Positions 25,717-35,735 of a stretch of DNA of 64,000 bases are shown here, piece by piece. Location of the stretch: NCBI GenBank assembly GCA_019636335.1, contig JAHBXR010000009.1, positions 124,001-188,000 on the forward strand, written 5' to 3'. Numbering within the stretch: the stretch's first letter is position 1; every line of letters begins with the position of its first letter. The notes under the pieces are model-generated. The model did no database searches. It had not been told where the DNA came from and was given only the letters and a program-made list of their open reading frames with translations. The translations under genes and the position numbers were made by a program. The stretch is from Pirellulales bacterium (GTDB lineage Bacteria > Planctomycetota > Planctomycetia > Pirellulales > JAEUIK01).

Positions 25717-26892
25717 ATGCTGGCTTGGTTGTACGATGCCTTGCTCGGCGCCGATCACGCGCTGTCTGGTTCGACCCTGCTCGTGTGGCGGGCAGCGGCA
25801 GCTTTCCTACTGGCGCTCGTCGTCGTGTTGCTGGCCGGACCACGCACGATCGTCTGGCTGCGAGCGCGCGTGCTCGATCAGAACAACTCTCCCTCCGCGC
25901 GCTTGCGCGAGCTGCACGCCGCCAAGAGTCTTACGCCCACCATGGGCGGTCTGCTCGTGCTCGTCGCCATTGCTCTGGCGATGCTGCTGCTCGGCGATCT
26001 CACGAACCACTACGTGCAGATTGGCCTGTTGCTGCTGATCGGGATGGGCATCGTCGGCGTGCTCGACGATCTGAAGAAGGTCGTCACCGGGCGGGGCGAA
26101 TCGCCCCGCGCCAAGTTGATCGGCCAGACGCTGGTCGCGATTCCCGTGGCACTGGCGGTCTATGCCCAGCAAGCGCACGCGGGCGGAAGTCTCGCATGCT
26201 TCGTGCCGCTGGTCGGGTCGGTGGGGACGCTGGGCGTCTGGTTCGTGCCGCTGGCCGTGCTGGTGCTCGTCGGCAGTTGCAACTCGGTCAATCTGACCGA
26301 TGGGCTCGATGGCCTCGCCGCCGGTTGCTTGCTTGCGGCCCTGGCCGTGCTGGCGATCGTGGTAGGCATTTGTGGCGATGTGGAGTGGGCCGCGCACTGG
26401 GGCATTCCCGCGATCGCCGGCGCCGGTGAAACGCTCGTCCTCACGGCCGCCGCGATCGGCGGTGTGTTGGGCTTCCTCTGGTTCAATCGTCATCCGGCGC
26501 GGATCTTTCTCGGCGATACGGGGTCGTTATCGCTGGGCGCGCTCCTCGGTTATCTGGCCATCGTGTCGAGGCAGGAAGTGTTGGTCGCGATCGTCTGCGG
26601 CGTGTTCGTCGTCGAGACGTTGAGCGTGGCGGTGCAGTTGGCCAGTCTCCGCTGGCGAGGCCGGCGAGTGTTCCTGTGCGCCCCGCTGCACCATCATTTT
26701 CAGTTTCGCGGCTGGTCGGAGACGCGTGTCGTAGGGCATTTCTGGCTTGCCGCGCTGACCTGCGCGGCGCTGGGGGGAATCGTGTTTTTCGTGTCGGGTA
26801 TCGCGATCGGTCGTCACGATGAACTACGGACCGCCGCAAAGCTTGCCGAACGCGCGGAGTCGACCTCTCCTTCCTCTTCGATTCGTCAATAA
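25717..26892 (+). CDS. mraY: Phospho-MurNAc-pentapeptide transferase (lipid I synthase)
   Basis: This multi-pass inner-membrane enzyme joins phospho-MurNAc-pentapeptide to undecaprenyl phosphate. It has 391 residues and about ten hydrophobic segments. Catalytic segments are SLTPTMGGLL near residue 70, VGVLDDLKK (paired Asp), CNSVNLTDGLDGLA (catalytic Asp region), ARIFLGDTGSLSLG and PLHHHFQFRGWSE. The start at 25717 places the first membrane helix normally; the frame opens at 25570 but those 49 residues are Arg-rich and overlap the hairpin. It follows the structured murF-mraY spacer. Confidence 0.95.
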   Translation: MLAWLYDALLGADHALSGSTLLVWRAAAAFLLALVVVLLAGPRTIVWLRARVLDQNNSPSARLRELHAAKSLTPTMGGLLVLVAIALAMLLLGDLTNHYVQIGLLLLIGMGIVGVLDDLKKVVTGRGESPRAKLIGQTLVAIPVALAVYAQQAHAGGSLACFVPLVGSVGTLGVWFVPLAVLVLVGSCNSVNLTDGLDGLAAGCLLAALAVLAIVVGICGDVEWAAHWGIPAIAGAGETLVLTAAAIGGVLGFLWFNRHPARIFLGDTGSLSLGALLGYLAIVSRQEVLVAIVCGVFVVETLSVAVQLASLRWRGRRVFLCAPLHHHFQFRGWSETRVVGHFWLAALTCAALGGIVFFVSGIAIGRHDELRTAAKLAERAESTSPSSSIRQ

Positions 26893-27014
26893 CGCCTGCA
26901 CTTGCGCACGTCTCATGCCCGACGTGCGAACCACGCCGATTCGCCTCGTGTCCTTCCTCGATATCAAGCATCCATTTGACCGGGCGGCAAAGGATCGGGA
27001 GTAAGTGAAGTCAC

Positions 27015-28151
27015 ATGCCGCAGGATGCGACTCGACATCTCGTTTTCGCGGGGGGGGCCACGGGGGGCCACCTGTTTCCCGGTTTGGCCGTGGCCGAGCA
27101 ATTGCGCGAGCTGGATGGCCGGCTGCGCATCACGTTTGCCGGCAGCGGCCACGAGTTCGAACGGCGCCACGTCGGGCAGGCCGGATTCGATTATCTGGCG
27201 CTCCCCTGCCGCGCGTTGCCGCGCTCGCCGTGGGACGCCGTGCGCTTTCTGGCCGCCAACATGGCGGGCTATCGCGGCGCCGTGCGCTTTCTCCGGCAAG
27301 AGCGGGTTGACCTGGTGGTGGGACTCGGAGGCTACGTGAGCGTGCCGATGGGGCGCGCCGCCGCGGCGCGCGACGTCCCGCTCGTGCTGCTCGAACAGAA
27401 CGTCATTCCAGGACGCGCCACGCGCTATCTTGCCTCGCGGGCAACGCTCATCTGCTCGGCCTTCGAAGAAGCGCGGAACATGCTCCGCGCCTCGTGTCCG
27501 GTGCGCGTCACCGGCAATCCCATTCGCCTGGCCATGGGTGCTTCGGCCGCTGCGGCACGCGATCCCCAACGCGCGGCGTCCAGCCGGCGACTGTTGATCC
27601 TCGGTGGCAGTCGCGGGGCAAGCCAGCTCAATAAGTTGCTGCCGCCGACGCTCTACAAGCTGGGTCTTGCGCGGCGCGGTTGGAAGATCATTCATCAGTC
27701 GGGCGAGGCCGAATGTGCCGCCACGCGCGAGCTGTACGGCAAGTTCGCCATCGAGGCGCGCGTGATCCCCTTCTTGCACGACGTGCGACGTCAACTCGCG
27801 CGGACGACTCTCGCCGTGTGCCGCTCGGGCGGAACCACCTTGGCCGAGTTGGCCGTGGCGGGTACGCCGGCCGTGTTCGTGCCCTATCCGGCGGCACGCG
27901 ATAATCACCAGCGCTCGAACGCCGATCACTTTGCAGCCGTGGGCGCCGGCGAGGTGTTCGATACCCGCGATGTACAGGGCCGCGCCGACGATCAGTTCGC
28001 CGCGCTGCTGACGCAACTCGTCGACGATCAAGAACGGCTCAGCGCCATGTCGGCCAACATGCGCTCGCTCGGTCGACCCGATGCCGCCTGGCACGTGGCC
28101 AATATGATCCGCGGCATGTTGCGCTCGAAGGTGGCACTGCGAGCGGGCTGA
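27015..28151 (+). CDS. murG: UDP-GlcNAc:lipid I N-acetylglucosaminyltransferase
   Basis: This GT28 enzyme converts lipid I to lipid II at the cytoplasmic membrane face. The product has 378 residues. The N-terminal glycine loop FAGGATGGHLFPGLAVAE binds the lipid substrate. LGGYVSVPMG, LEQNVIPGRATR and GGSRGASQLN are conserved. SGGTTLAELAVAGTPAVFVP and DNHQRSNADH form the UDP-GlcNAc site. It lies 122 bp after mraY. In many bacteria murD and ftsW stand between mraY and murG; here they are absent, and so are murC, ddl, ftsQ, ftsA and ftsZ after it. Confidence 0.96.
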   Translation: MPQDATRHLVFAGGATGGHLFPGLAVAEQLRELDGRLRITFAGSGHEFERRHVGQAGFDYLALPCRALPRSPWDAVRFLAANMAGYRGAVRFLRQERVDLVVGLGGYVSVPMGRAAAARDVPLVLLEQNVIPGRATRYLASRATLICSAFEEARNMLRASCPVRVTGNPIRLAMGASAAAARDPQRAASSRRLLILGGSRGASQLNKLLPPTLYKLGLARRGWKIIHQSGEAECAATRELYGKFAIEARVIPFLHDVRRQLARTTLAVCRSGGTTLAELAVAGTPAVFVPYPAARDNHQRSNADHFAAVGAGEVFDTRDVQGRADDQFAALLTQLVDDQERLSAMSANMRSLGRPDAAWHVANMIRGMLRSKVALRAG

Positions 28152-28250
28152 GCAGCCGTCTTACCATCTCTGTCTTCAGCGCAGCACTTCATCGACAAGT
28201 GGCACCGGTGGGTGAGCGGTTCAGCTCAACACTGACTGTCCAGTGATCCA

Positions 28251-28269
28251 CACAGGCCGACGGCCTGTG
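28251..28269. repeat. Palindromic repeat, GCACAGGC type (copy 2)
   Basis: CACAGGCCG/CGGCCTGTG are perfect 9-bp arms around a single A. They lie in the 261-bp gap after murG. The same gap has two shorter hairpins on either side, CACTG/CAGTG (about 28230-28245) and CAGTGA/TCACTG (about 28283-28302), and copy 3 of this repeat. Confidence 0.75.
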
Positions 28270-28355
28270 CCATTTTGACATTCAGTGACTTGACGCTCAC
28301 TGGCCAACATCACTACCGCTGATCCAAAGCTCACCCTTGAGCTGCCATTCGACTT

Positions 28356-28376
28356 GCACCGGCGAACAGCCTGTGC
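28356..28376. repeat. Palindromic repeat, GCACAGGC type (copy 3, imperfect)
   Basis: GCACCGGC and GCCTGTGC pair with one mismatch around five bases. It lies about 40 bp before the SDR start and shares CAGCCTGTGCCAC with the other copies. Confidence 0.5.
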
Positions 28377-28412
28377 CACCTTGTTGGTTTCTCAGATGGG
28401 GGGAGTTGCACC

Positions 28413-29186
28413 ATGAGCGCTCGTTTTTCCGGCAAGGTGGCGATTGTGACCGGCGGTGGTCAGGGGATCGGTCGCGCGACGTGTCTGCTACTCGCGGAAC
28501 AAGGAGCGGATGTCGTCGTTGCCGAGCGCGACGAACCGACCGGCAACGACACCGCCGAGACGATTCGCGCCACAGGCGGCCGGGCACTCTTCGTGCGCAC
28601 CGACGTGGCCGACGAGGCGAGCGTCAAGGCGATGGTCGCTCAGGCGGTCGAGCAGTTCGGGCGCATCGATATTCTGGTGAACAACGCCGCCATCTTCGTC
28701 TTGCGCGGCATCGATGCCACACCCGAGGAGTGGCGGCAGATTCTCGACGTCAACGTGATGGGCCCGGCCCTGGTGGCCAAGCACGTCGTGCCAGAGATGC
28801 GCAAGCAAGGTGGCGGCGCGATCGTGAATCTTGGCTCGATCAGCAGCTTCATCGCGCAGCCGGAGTTCGTCACCTACAACGCCACGAAGGCCGCCGTGGC
28901 CAACATGACGCGCTGCATGGCCATGGACCTGGCACCAGATAACATCCGCGTGAACGCCGCCTGCCCCGGCACCGTGTGGACGCAGATCGTCGAGAGTCGG
29001 GCCCGCGAGCAGGGTCTCGATCGCGCGGCGGCCGACAAGCATCCCGACTTCGGCGCGGCCGCGATGATCGAGCGCTGCGCCGAACCGCGCGAGATCGCGC
29101 AGGCCATCGCTTTTCTCGCCTCGGACGAGGCCTCGTTCATCACCGGCACCAACCTGATGGTCGACGCCGGCTACACGGCAAAGTGA
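28413..29186 (+). CDS. Short-chain dehydrogenase/reductase
   Basis: This 257-residue classical SDR is an NAD(P)-dependent oxidoreductase. The cofactor loop TGGGQGIG is at residues 14-21, NNAA is near 91, the active-site Ser lies in LGSISSF, and YNATK gives the catalytic Tyr and Lys. The C-terminus SFITGTNLMVDAGY is typical. VVVAERDE after strand 2 has an acidic residue, favouring NAD over NADP. It is followed 28 bp later by an amidase gene, probably in one transcript, which hints at a small catabolic unit. The substrate is unknown. Confidence 0.92.
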   Translation: MSARFSGKVAIVTGGGQGIGRATCLLLAEQGADVVVAERDEPTGNDTAETIRATGGRALFVRTDVADEASVKAMVAQAVEQFGRIDILVNNAAIFVLRGIDATPEEWRQILDVNVMGPALVAKHVVPEMRKQGGGAIVNLGSISSFIAQPEFVTYNATKAAVANMTRCMAMDLAPDNIRVNAACPGTVWTQIVESRAREQGLDRAAADKHPDFGAAAMIERCAEPREIAQAIAFLASDEASFITGTNLMVDAGYTAK

Positions 29187-29214
29187 TTTCGCTCGCGGAG
29201 ATGGAGATATCGTC

Positions 29215-30627
29215 ATGTCGAGCGAATTGTTGTGGATGTCCGCCAGTGAATTAGCCGCACGGATTCGCGCACGACAGGTTTCGCCGGTCGAAGTGGTCGA
29301 GGCCGTGCTCGCGCAGTTGGACCGCGTGAATCCGCAGCTCAACGCGGTCGTCACGCGCGTCGATGAAGCGGCGCGGGGCGCGGCGCGCGAGGCGGAAGCC
29401 GCCGTCATGCGCGGCGATACGCTCGGTCCACTGCACGGCGTGCCGATCACGGTCAAGGATTTGCACCTGACGGCCGGCATCCGCACGACGTTCGGCTCGC
29501 GCTTGTTTGCCGATTTTGTCCCGGCGACCGATACGCCCGCGGTAGCGGGACTCAAGGCGGCCGGCGCCATCGTGCTGGGCAAGACGAACACGTCCGAGTT
29601 CGGGCTGACCCCGCTGACGATGAACGCCCTGTTCGGCGATGCCTACAACCCGTGGGATCTCTCGCGCAACACGGGGGGCTCGAGCGGGGGCTCGGCCGCG
29701 GCGGTGGCGTGCGGCGTGGGGCCCCTGGCGACGGGGAGCGACGGCGGCGGATCGATTCGCATCCCGGCCAGCTTCTGCGGCGTGTATGGCATCAAGCCGC
29801 AGTTGGGGCGAGTGCCCGACCTGCGCCATTTGCGCGGCTGGGAAAGCCTCGCCCATCATGGGCCGATCACGCGCACGGTGCGCGATGCGGCCCTGGCGCT
29901 CGACGTCATGGCGGGACAAGACCTGTGCGATCGCTGGTCGTTGCCGAAACCGTCGCGATCGTTTCTCGCCGCCTGCACGGGCGAGGCACGTGGCTTGCGC
30001 CTGGCCTGGTGTCCGACGCTCGGCGGCCTGCCGCTCGACGACGAGGTGCGCTCTGCCTGCGACGCGGCGGCGCGGCGCTTCGCGCAGCTCGGCTGCGAGG
30101 TGGTGGAACTCGAGCTCGATCTGCCCGACCTGGGGCCCGCCCAGCAGACGATCGTGTTGTGCGAGACGATCGTCGCTTTTTCCGAACGGCTGGCCGAGTG
30201 GGAGCAGTTGATCGACCCGCGCTTGCAAAAGATGCCCGCCAAGGCCGCGCGACTGACGGCCGAGGATCTGGTGCGGGCGCAATTTGCGCGCGAGGATTAT
30301 TGGGAACGGCTGGCCCCCCTCTTTACCCGCTACGATGCGCTGCTCACGCCGACCGCGTCGTTGACGGCGACGGAGAACAATTCGCTGGGTCCCACCGAGA
30401 TCGACGGCGCGCGCGTGCGGGCACTCTACTGGCTGGGCTTCTGTGTCCCCTTCAATATGACGGGTCAGCCTGCCGCCAGCCTGCCCGTGGGCTTCGATCG
30501 CCAGAGCCTGCCGATCGGCCTGCAGGTGGTCGGTCGGCCGCACGATGAATTCACCGTGCTGCGACTCTCGTCGGCCTTTGAAGAGGCTTCTCCCTGGCAT
30601 GGTCGGCGTCCTCCCCTGGCGGAGTAG
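29215..30627 (+). CDS. Amidase signature family hydrolase
   Basis: This 470-residue Ser-cisSer-Lys hydrolase cleaves amide bonds. The catalytic Lys is K81 (ITVKDLH), the cis-Ser is S156 in [11 protein letters not shown], and the nucleophile is S180 in [10 protein letters not shown]. The C-terminal [13 protein letters not shown] and [11 protein letters not shown] are normal. It is not GatA-like in context: no gatB or gatC is near. It is read with the SDR gene just upstream, so an acylamide or carbamate substrate is plausible but unproven. Confidence 0.92.
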   Translation: MSSELLWMSASELAARIRARQVSPVEVVEAVLAQLDRVNPQLNAVVTRVDEAARGAAREAEAAVMRGDTLGPLHGVPITVKDLHLTAGIRTTFGSRLFADFVPATDTPAVAGLKAAGAIVLGKTNTSEFGLTPLTMNALFGDAYNPWDLSRNTGGSSGGSAAAVACGVGPLATGSDGGGSIRIPASFCGVYGIKPQLGRVPDLRHLRGWESLAHHGPITRTVRDAALALDVMAGQDLCDRWSLPKPSRSFLAACTGEARGLRLAWCPTLGGLPLDDEVRSACDAAARRFAQLGCEVVELELDLPDLGPAQQTIVLCETIVAFSERLAEWEQLIDPRLQKMPAKAARLTAEDLVRAQFAREDYWERLAPLFTRYDALLTPTASLTATENNSLGPTEIDGARVRALYWLGFCVPFNMTGQPAASLPVGFDRQSLPIGLQVVGRPHDEFTVLRLSSAFEEASPWHGRRPPLAE

Positions 30628-30885
30628 CGGACGGTTCTCTCTCTGCCGAACCACTGCTGAGCGAGACGCTCGTGCGCCGCGCGGGGCGTGCCTGCGCCGC
30701 GATTGCGCGTTATGCCGATTGTAGCGGACGCAGCGAGCGGACGCGTTCGCCTCGCCGTAGCACCTGTTTCGCGACCTAGATTTGCCCGTGGGCTTTTGGC
30801 AACGGTGGCGAAAAAACGTCAACGCCCGTCGTGTTGCCGAGCGCGCCAGGTTCGCGCGCCCCCGCCCAGGTGAGTGAGGAACGAG
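30628..30885. other. Gap between amidase and RND adaptor genes
   Basis: No gene, terminator or repeat is convincing in this 258-bp stretch. GAGG at about 30875 is the ribosome site of the adaptor gene. A promoter for the pump genes is expected here but I cannot place one. Confidence 0.4.
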
Positions 30886-32175
30886 ATGAAACGCCGCTGG
30901 TGTGAAGTTGCCTCTGCCGATCGATTTGTGGCGCGCCGCGGGCGCATGGCCTGGGCCGCCGCTGGTGCGTGCCTGCTGCTGTTGCTGGCGGGCTGTCACG
31001 AGACCGCCAGCGAACAGGCGAACGATGCGCCGCTGGTCCGCGTGACCACGCCGGTCGAGCGCGATGTGATCGACTACGTCTTCTTTACCGGCCGCACCGA
31101 GGCGGTCAGCACGATCGAGATTCGTGCCCGGGTGACGGGTTACCTCGTCTCGGTCGATTTCGTCTCCGGCGGCGAGGTGAAGGCCAAGCAACGGCTGTTC
31201 AAGATCGATCCGCGTCCTTACCAGGCGGCGCTCGACCAGGCGAACGGTCAGATCAAGCTCAACGAGGCGCAACTGAAGCTCGCGCAGGCCGACTATGCCC
31301 GCGCCTTGGAGATCGCCAAGACTCCCGGAGCCATCAGCCAGCAAGATATCGACACCTATGCGGCCAAAGAGGCGGAAGCCGCCGCGGCGCTCGAGGCCGC
31401 CAAGGCGAATGCGGAAGCCGCCGCGCTCAACGTCGAGTTCACCGACGTGATCACCGAGATCGATGGCATCGTCGGTCGCAACCTGCTGACCGACGGCAAT
31501 CTCGTGTCGCAGGACAACACGTTGCTCACGACGGTCGTCTCGCAGGATCCGATCTACACCTACTTCGACGTCGACGAGAACACGATGTTGCGGATCCGAC
31601 GCCTGATCGAAGTGGGCGAGCTGAAAGGGGTCGAGCAAGGGGCGCGCGTGCCGGTGCAGATGGCCCTGGCCGACGAAAAAGATCGCTATCCGCACGAAGG
31701 CTACATCGACTTCGTGAACAACATGGTGGACGCGAATACGGGCACGTTGCAGGTGCGGGGCGTGTTCCCGAATCCAAAGCCCGCCGAAAACGTGCAGCCC
31801 TTCCTGCGGCCGGGCATGTTCGTGCGCGTCCGCGTGCCGCTGGGCGATGCACATCCGGCGCTCCTGCTGCCGCAGATGGCCGTGGCGAGCGATCAGGGGA
31901 AGCCCTACCTGCTCGTGGTGAATCAAGAGAACGTCGTCGAGTATCGCCCGATCGAACTCGGCGCCGAAGAACCGGGAGGCTGGCAGGTGGTCATTCCGGT
32001 CAAGGTCGTCAAAGAGCCGCAGGGCTTCCGCATGGCGCGCGAAGACGAAACGGGCGAAGACAGCATCAAGGCGGGCGATTCCGTCATCGTCAGCGGCCTG
32101 CAACGCGCGCGACCCAACTCCGTCGTCCGCACGAAACCGTATGAGCTCACGCCCGGCGAGATCGCCGAGCGGTAA
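30886..32175 (+). CDS. RND efflux periplasmic adaptor (lipoprotein)
   Basis: This 429-residue membrane-fusion protein links an RND pump to an outer-membrane channel. The N-terminus has a lipobox (LLLLLAGC, Cys about residue 35). A biotinyl-lipoyl half motif (IEIRARVTGYLVSVDFVSGG), a helical hairpin of about residues 95-155 with EAAAALEAAKANAEAAALN, and the beta-barrel region DGNLVSQDNTLLTTVVSQDP follow in order. ATG 30886 has GAGG at good spacing; the GTG at 30874 is less likely. The pump gene starts 74 bp downstream. No outer-membrane channel gene follows. Confidence 0.93.
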   Translation: MKRRWCEVASADRFVARRGRMAWAAAGACLLLLLAGCHETASEQANDAPLVRVTTPVERDVIDYVFFTGRTEAVSTIEIRARVTGYLVSVDFVSGGEVKAKQRLFKIDPRPYQAALDQANGQIKLNEAQLKLAQADYARALEIAKTPGAISQQDIDTYAAKEAEAAAALEAAKANAEAAALNVEFTDVITEIDGIVGRNLLTDGNLVSQDNTLLTTVVSQDPIYTYFDVDENTMLRIRRLIEVGELKGVEQGARVPVQMALADEKDRYPHEGYIDFVNNMVDANTGTLQVRGVFPNPKPAENVQPFLRPGMFVRVRVPLGDAHPALLLPQMAVASDQGKPYLLVVNQENVVEYRPIELGAEEPGGWQVVIPVKVVKEPQGFRMAREDETGEDSIKAGDSVIVSGLQRARPNSVVRTKPYELTPGEIAER

Positions 32176-32249
32176 TCGATGGTCCGACGCCGGAGAGACG
32201 CCCTGCCGCCGGCGTGACCCTGGGAAACATGAGGTAACCGCGTTCGACC

Positions 32250-35200
32250 ATGACCGAGTTCTTCATCGATCGTCCGATCTTCGCCTGGGTGGTATCGATC
32301 GTCATCGTGCTGATCGGCACGGTGTCGGTCTTCACGCTGCCCATCGCGCAGTACCCGAACATCACGCCGCCGACCGTGCAGGTGACGGCCAGCTACCCCG
32401 GCGCGAGCGCGCAGGTGGTGGCCGATTCGGTCGCGGCCCCGATCGAGCAGCAGGTCAACGGCGTCGAAGGCATGTTGTACATGTCGTCGCAGTGTACGAA
32501 CGACGGCGCCTATAACCTGACGGTCACGTTCGATCTCGACACGGATCTCGACATGGCGCAGGTGCTCGTGCAGAACCGCGTCTCGCTGGCGATGCCGCAG
32601 TTGCCCGCGCAGGTGCAGATTCAGGGCGTGAGCACGATGAAGAAGTCGCCGAGCATTTTGCTGGCGGTGAACCTCATCTCGCCCGACGGCCGGTACGACG
32701 ACATCTATCTTAGCAACTACGCCACGATCCAGATCAAGGACGAATTGCTGCGTATCGACGGGGTGGGCGATATCAACTACCTGGGCGAGCGCGATTACAG
32801 CATGCGCATCTGGCTCGATCCCGATGCGATGGCCTCGCGCGATATTGCCACGAGCGACATCGTCACGGCGGTGCAGAATCAGAACGTGCAGGTGGCGGCG
32901 GGTCAGATCGGCCAGCAGCCCGTGCCCGAGGGACAGGTCTTCCAGTTGCCCATGAATACGCTGGGCCGGCTGGAAACCGAAGAAGAGTTTCGCAACATCA
33001 TCATCAAGTCGAGCGAAGGGCAGCCCGCGGAAGGATACACCTCGAGCTCGATCGTGCGCGTCGGAGACGTGGGGCGCGTCGAGCTGGGCGCGCAGCAATA
33101 CGACCAGATCTGCCGGCTCGACGGCCAGCCTTCGGTCGGTCTGGCGATTTTCCAGTTGCCCGGCTCGAACGCCTTGCAGACGGCCGAGGCCATCAAGGCC
33201 AAGATGAAGGAGCTGTCGAAGAAGTTCCCGGCGGGTCTCGAGTACAAGATCGTCTACGACACGACGCCGTTCATCCAGGAATCGGTGATGGAGGTGTTCA
33301 AGACCCTCCGCGATGCCATCGTCCTGGTGGCGATCGTGGTGCTGCTCTTCTTGCAAGACTGGAAGGCGATGATCCTGCCGATGATCGACGTGCCGGTCTC
33401 CTTGATCGGCACGTTCGGCGTGATGGCCCTGATCGGATTCTCGCTCAACAACCTCACGTTGTTCGGCCTGGTGCTGGCGATCGGCATCGTGGTCGACGAC
33501 GCGATCGTCGTGCTCGAAAACGTCGAACGGCAGATTGCCAACGGGCTCGAACCGCGCGCCGCCACGATCAAGGCGATGAGCGAGATTACCGGCCCGATCA
33601 TTGCCATCACCCTCGTGCTCAGCTCGGTGTTCATTCCCAGCGCCTTCCTGCCGGGAGTGGTGGGGCAATTCTATCGGCAGTTCGCGCTCACCATCTCGGT
33701 GGCGATGATCATTTCGGCCGTGAACGCGATGACGCTGACGCCGTCGCGGGCGGTGTCGATCTTCAAGACCGAGTCGCATGCCGCGGGCGGAAAGGAGATC
33801 GAACGCGAGGCGCTCCCCTGGTGGCTCTTCATCCTGCTGGGGGCGATCGCCTCCGTAATGCTCGGACACCGCTTCTTCGACGTGCGGATGGGGTTGATGC
33901 AGCCCGACGGCGAGCCGGTGGCCGACGTCACGAAAACCTATGCCTGGGGCGTGCTGGGATTGTACGCCTTGCCCGGGGTCATCGTGGGGGGGCTGTTCGG
34001 CTGGTTTTTCATTCATCCGATCAATCGCGTGCTGGGACGTTTCTTCCGCGCGTTCAATCGGGTGTTCGATCGCTTGACCGAGGGTTACAGTCGCACGGTG
34101 CGGCGGTTGATTCGCGCCAGCGCGATCGCGCTGGTCGTCTACGGCGGGCTGCTCGGCCTGACGATCTGGGAGATGGGCGCGGCGCCCAAGGGCTTCATTC
34201 CCATTCAGGATCAGGGCTACCTGCTCGTCAACGTGCAGTTGCCCGACTCGGCCTCGGTGCAGCGCACGCTCGAGATTATGAACCGCGTGACGAAGATCGC
34301 CCTGGGCGATCCAGACGACAAGGAGAACTATCCCGGTCTTCCGGGCGTGGCGCACACGATGGCGGTGTCGGGCCAGTCGATCCTGCTCTCGGCGAACGCC
34401 TCGAACTTCGGCTCGGCGTTCATCATTCTGAAGGACTTTCCCGAGCGCACGAACCACGACGAATACGACGCGGTCATCGCGGAGAAGCTGCGCAAGCTCT
34501 ATGCCGAACAGATCGACGGCGCCGAGATCGACGTGTTCCGCGCGCCGCCGATTCAAGGCCTCGGCACGGCCGGAGGCTTCAAGCTCATGCTCGAGCAGCG
34601 GGGCTATGTCGACTTGATGGGACTCGGTCAGGAGGCCGACGAGATCGTCGCCGACGCTTCGACCGATCACCGGCTCGTGGGCACGTTCTCGATGTACCGT
34701 GCCGACACGCCGCAACTGTGGATCGACATCGATCGCACGAAGTGCGAGTCGCTCAACGTGGCCACGAACGACGTGTTCAACACGTTCCAGGTCTTCATGG
34801 GGGGATACTTCGTCAACTTGTTCAACCGCTTCGGCCGCACGTGGCAGGTGAACTTGATGGCCGATCCCACCTACCGCACCAAGCCCGAGTTCGTCTCGCA
34901 GCTCAAGGTGCGCAACAAGTTCCGAGAAATGGTCCCGCTCGGCACGCTCTCGACGATCGATGGCTACGGCGGCCCGGTGATGGTCTGCCGGTACAACATG
35001 TATACGGCGGCGCCGATCGTGGGGAACCCCGCCCCGGGCACGAGCTCGGGAGACGTGATGGGCATTTTTGCCAACCTGTCGCAGCGCTTGGGATTCACCT
35101 ACGAGTGGACCGAAATCATGTTTTTGCAGCAGCAGGCTGGCAACGTCGGTTTCCTCGTCTTCGGCTTGGGCGCGCTGCTCGTGTTCCTCGTGCTCGCCGC

Positions 35201-35735
35201 CAAGTACGAAAGCTGGAAGCTCCCCCTGTCGGTGATTCTCGTCGTGCCGATGTGCTTGCTCTGCTCGGTGACGGGCATGCTCATCGCCCGGATGCCGGTC
35301 GATATCTTCGTGCAGATCGGCTTCCTCGTGCTCGTCGGCATGGCGGCCAAGAACGCCGTGCTCATCGTCGAGTTCGCCAAGCAGTTGATCGACGAAGGGC
35401 AAACGCTCGCCGAGGCGACCGTCGAGGCGTGCAAGCTCCGACTGCGGCCGATCATCATGACGTCGTTCGCGTTCATCCTGGGCGTGGTGCCGCTGGTGGT
35501 GGGACATGGCGCCGGCGCCGAAATGCGCAACTCGCTCGGTACGGCGGTCTTCTCGGGCATGATCGGCGTGACCTTCTTCGGCATCTTCCTGACGCCGATC
35601 TTCTTCTACTCGATCTTGTGGCTCGACCGGCACAAGAAGCAGCCGGCCGAACTGCCGCACACGTTGCCAGCGAACGCCGACCTACTGCCCCCGAGCAGTG
35701 ACGAAACAGGACCGACCGAGTCTCCCACGGGTTAG
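32250..35735 (+). CDS. RND efflux pump permease, HAE-1 (AcrB-like)
   Basis: This 1161-residue trimeric inner-membrane pump is driven by protons. The start MTEFFIDRPIFAWVVSIVIV is typical HAE-1. The proton relay is intact: GIVVDDAIVVLENVER (two Asp, TM4) and MAAKNAVLIVEFAKQ (Lys, TM10). It is about 110 residues longer than AcrB. The extra length lies at about residues 505-600, where two added hydrophobic stretches (LPWWLFILLGAIASVML and GLYALPGVIVGGLFGWFF) sit between the first and second RND halves. The C-terminal tail is short and polar. Drug or lipid substrates cannot be deduced. Confidence 0.95.
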   Translation: MTEFFIDRPIFAWVVSIVIVLIGTVSVFTLPIAQYPNITPPTVQVTASYPGASAQVVADSVAAPIEQQVNGVEGMLYMSSQCTNDGAYNLTVTFDLDTDLDMAQVLVQNRVSLAMPQLPAQVQIQGVSTMKKSPSILLAVNLISPDGRYDDIYLSNYATIQIKDELLRIDGVGDINYLGERDYSMRIWLDPDAMASRDIATSDIVTAVQNQNVQVAAGQIGQQPVPEGQVFQLPMNTLGRLETEEEFRNIIIKSSEGQPAEGYTSSSIVRVGDVGRVELGAQQYDQICRLDGQPSVGLAIFQLPGSNALQTAEAIKAKMKELSKKFPAGLEYKIVYDTTPFIQESVMEVFKTLRDAIVLVAIVVLLFLQDWKAMILPMIDVPVSLIGTFGVMALIGFSLNNLTLFGLVLAIGIVVDDAIVVLENVERQIANGLEPRAATIKAMSEITGPIIAITLVLSSVFIPSAFLPGVVGQFYRQFALTISVAMIISAVNAMTLTPSRAVSIFKTESHAAGGKEIEREALPWWLFILLGAIASVMLGHRFFDVRMGLMQPDGEPVADVTKTYAWGVLGLYALPGVIVGGLFGWFFIHPINRVLGRFFRAFNRVFDRLTEGYSRTVRRLIRASAIALVVYGGLLGLTIWEMGAAPKGFIPIQDQGYLLVNVQLPDSASVQRTLEIMNRVTKIALGDPDDKENYPGLPGVAHTMAVSGQSILLSANASNFGSAFIILKDFPERTNHDEYDAVIAEKLRKLYAEQIDGAEIDVFRAPPIQGLGTAGGFKLMLEQRGYVDLMGLGQEADEIVADASTDHRLVGTFSMYRADTPQLWIDIDRTKCESLNVATNDVFNTFQVFMGGYFVNLFNRFGRTWQVNLMADPTYRTKPEFVSQLKVRNKFREMVPLGTLSTIDGYGGPVMVCRYNMYTAAPIVGNPAPGTSSGDVMGIFANLSQRLGFTYEWTEIMFLQQQAGNVGFLVFGLGALLVFLVLAAKYESWKLPLSVILVVPMCLLCSVTGMLIARMPVDIFVQIGFLVLVGMAAKNAVLIVEFAKQLIDEGQTLAEATVEACKLRLRPIIMTSFAFILGVVPLVVGHGAGAEMRNSLGTAVFSGMIGVTFFGIFLTPIFFYSILWLDRHKKQPAELPHTLPANADLLPPSSDETGPTESPTG

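Noticed and set aside
29251..32103. A 950-codon open frame on the - strand
   Set aside because: It is antisense to the amidase and RND adaptor genes, whose families are clear.
31923..35660. A 1245-codon open frame on the - strand
   Set aside because: It is antisense to the RND adaptor and pump, His/Arg/Asp-rich, with no recognisable domain.
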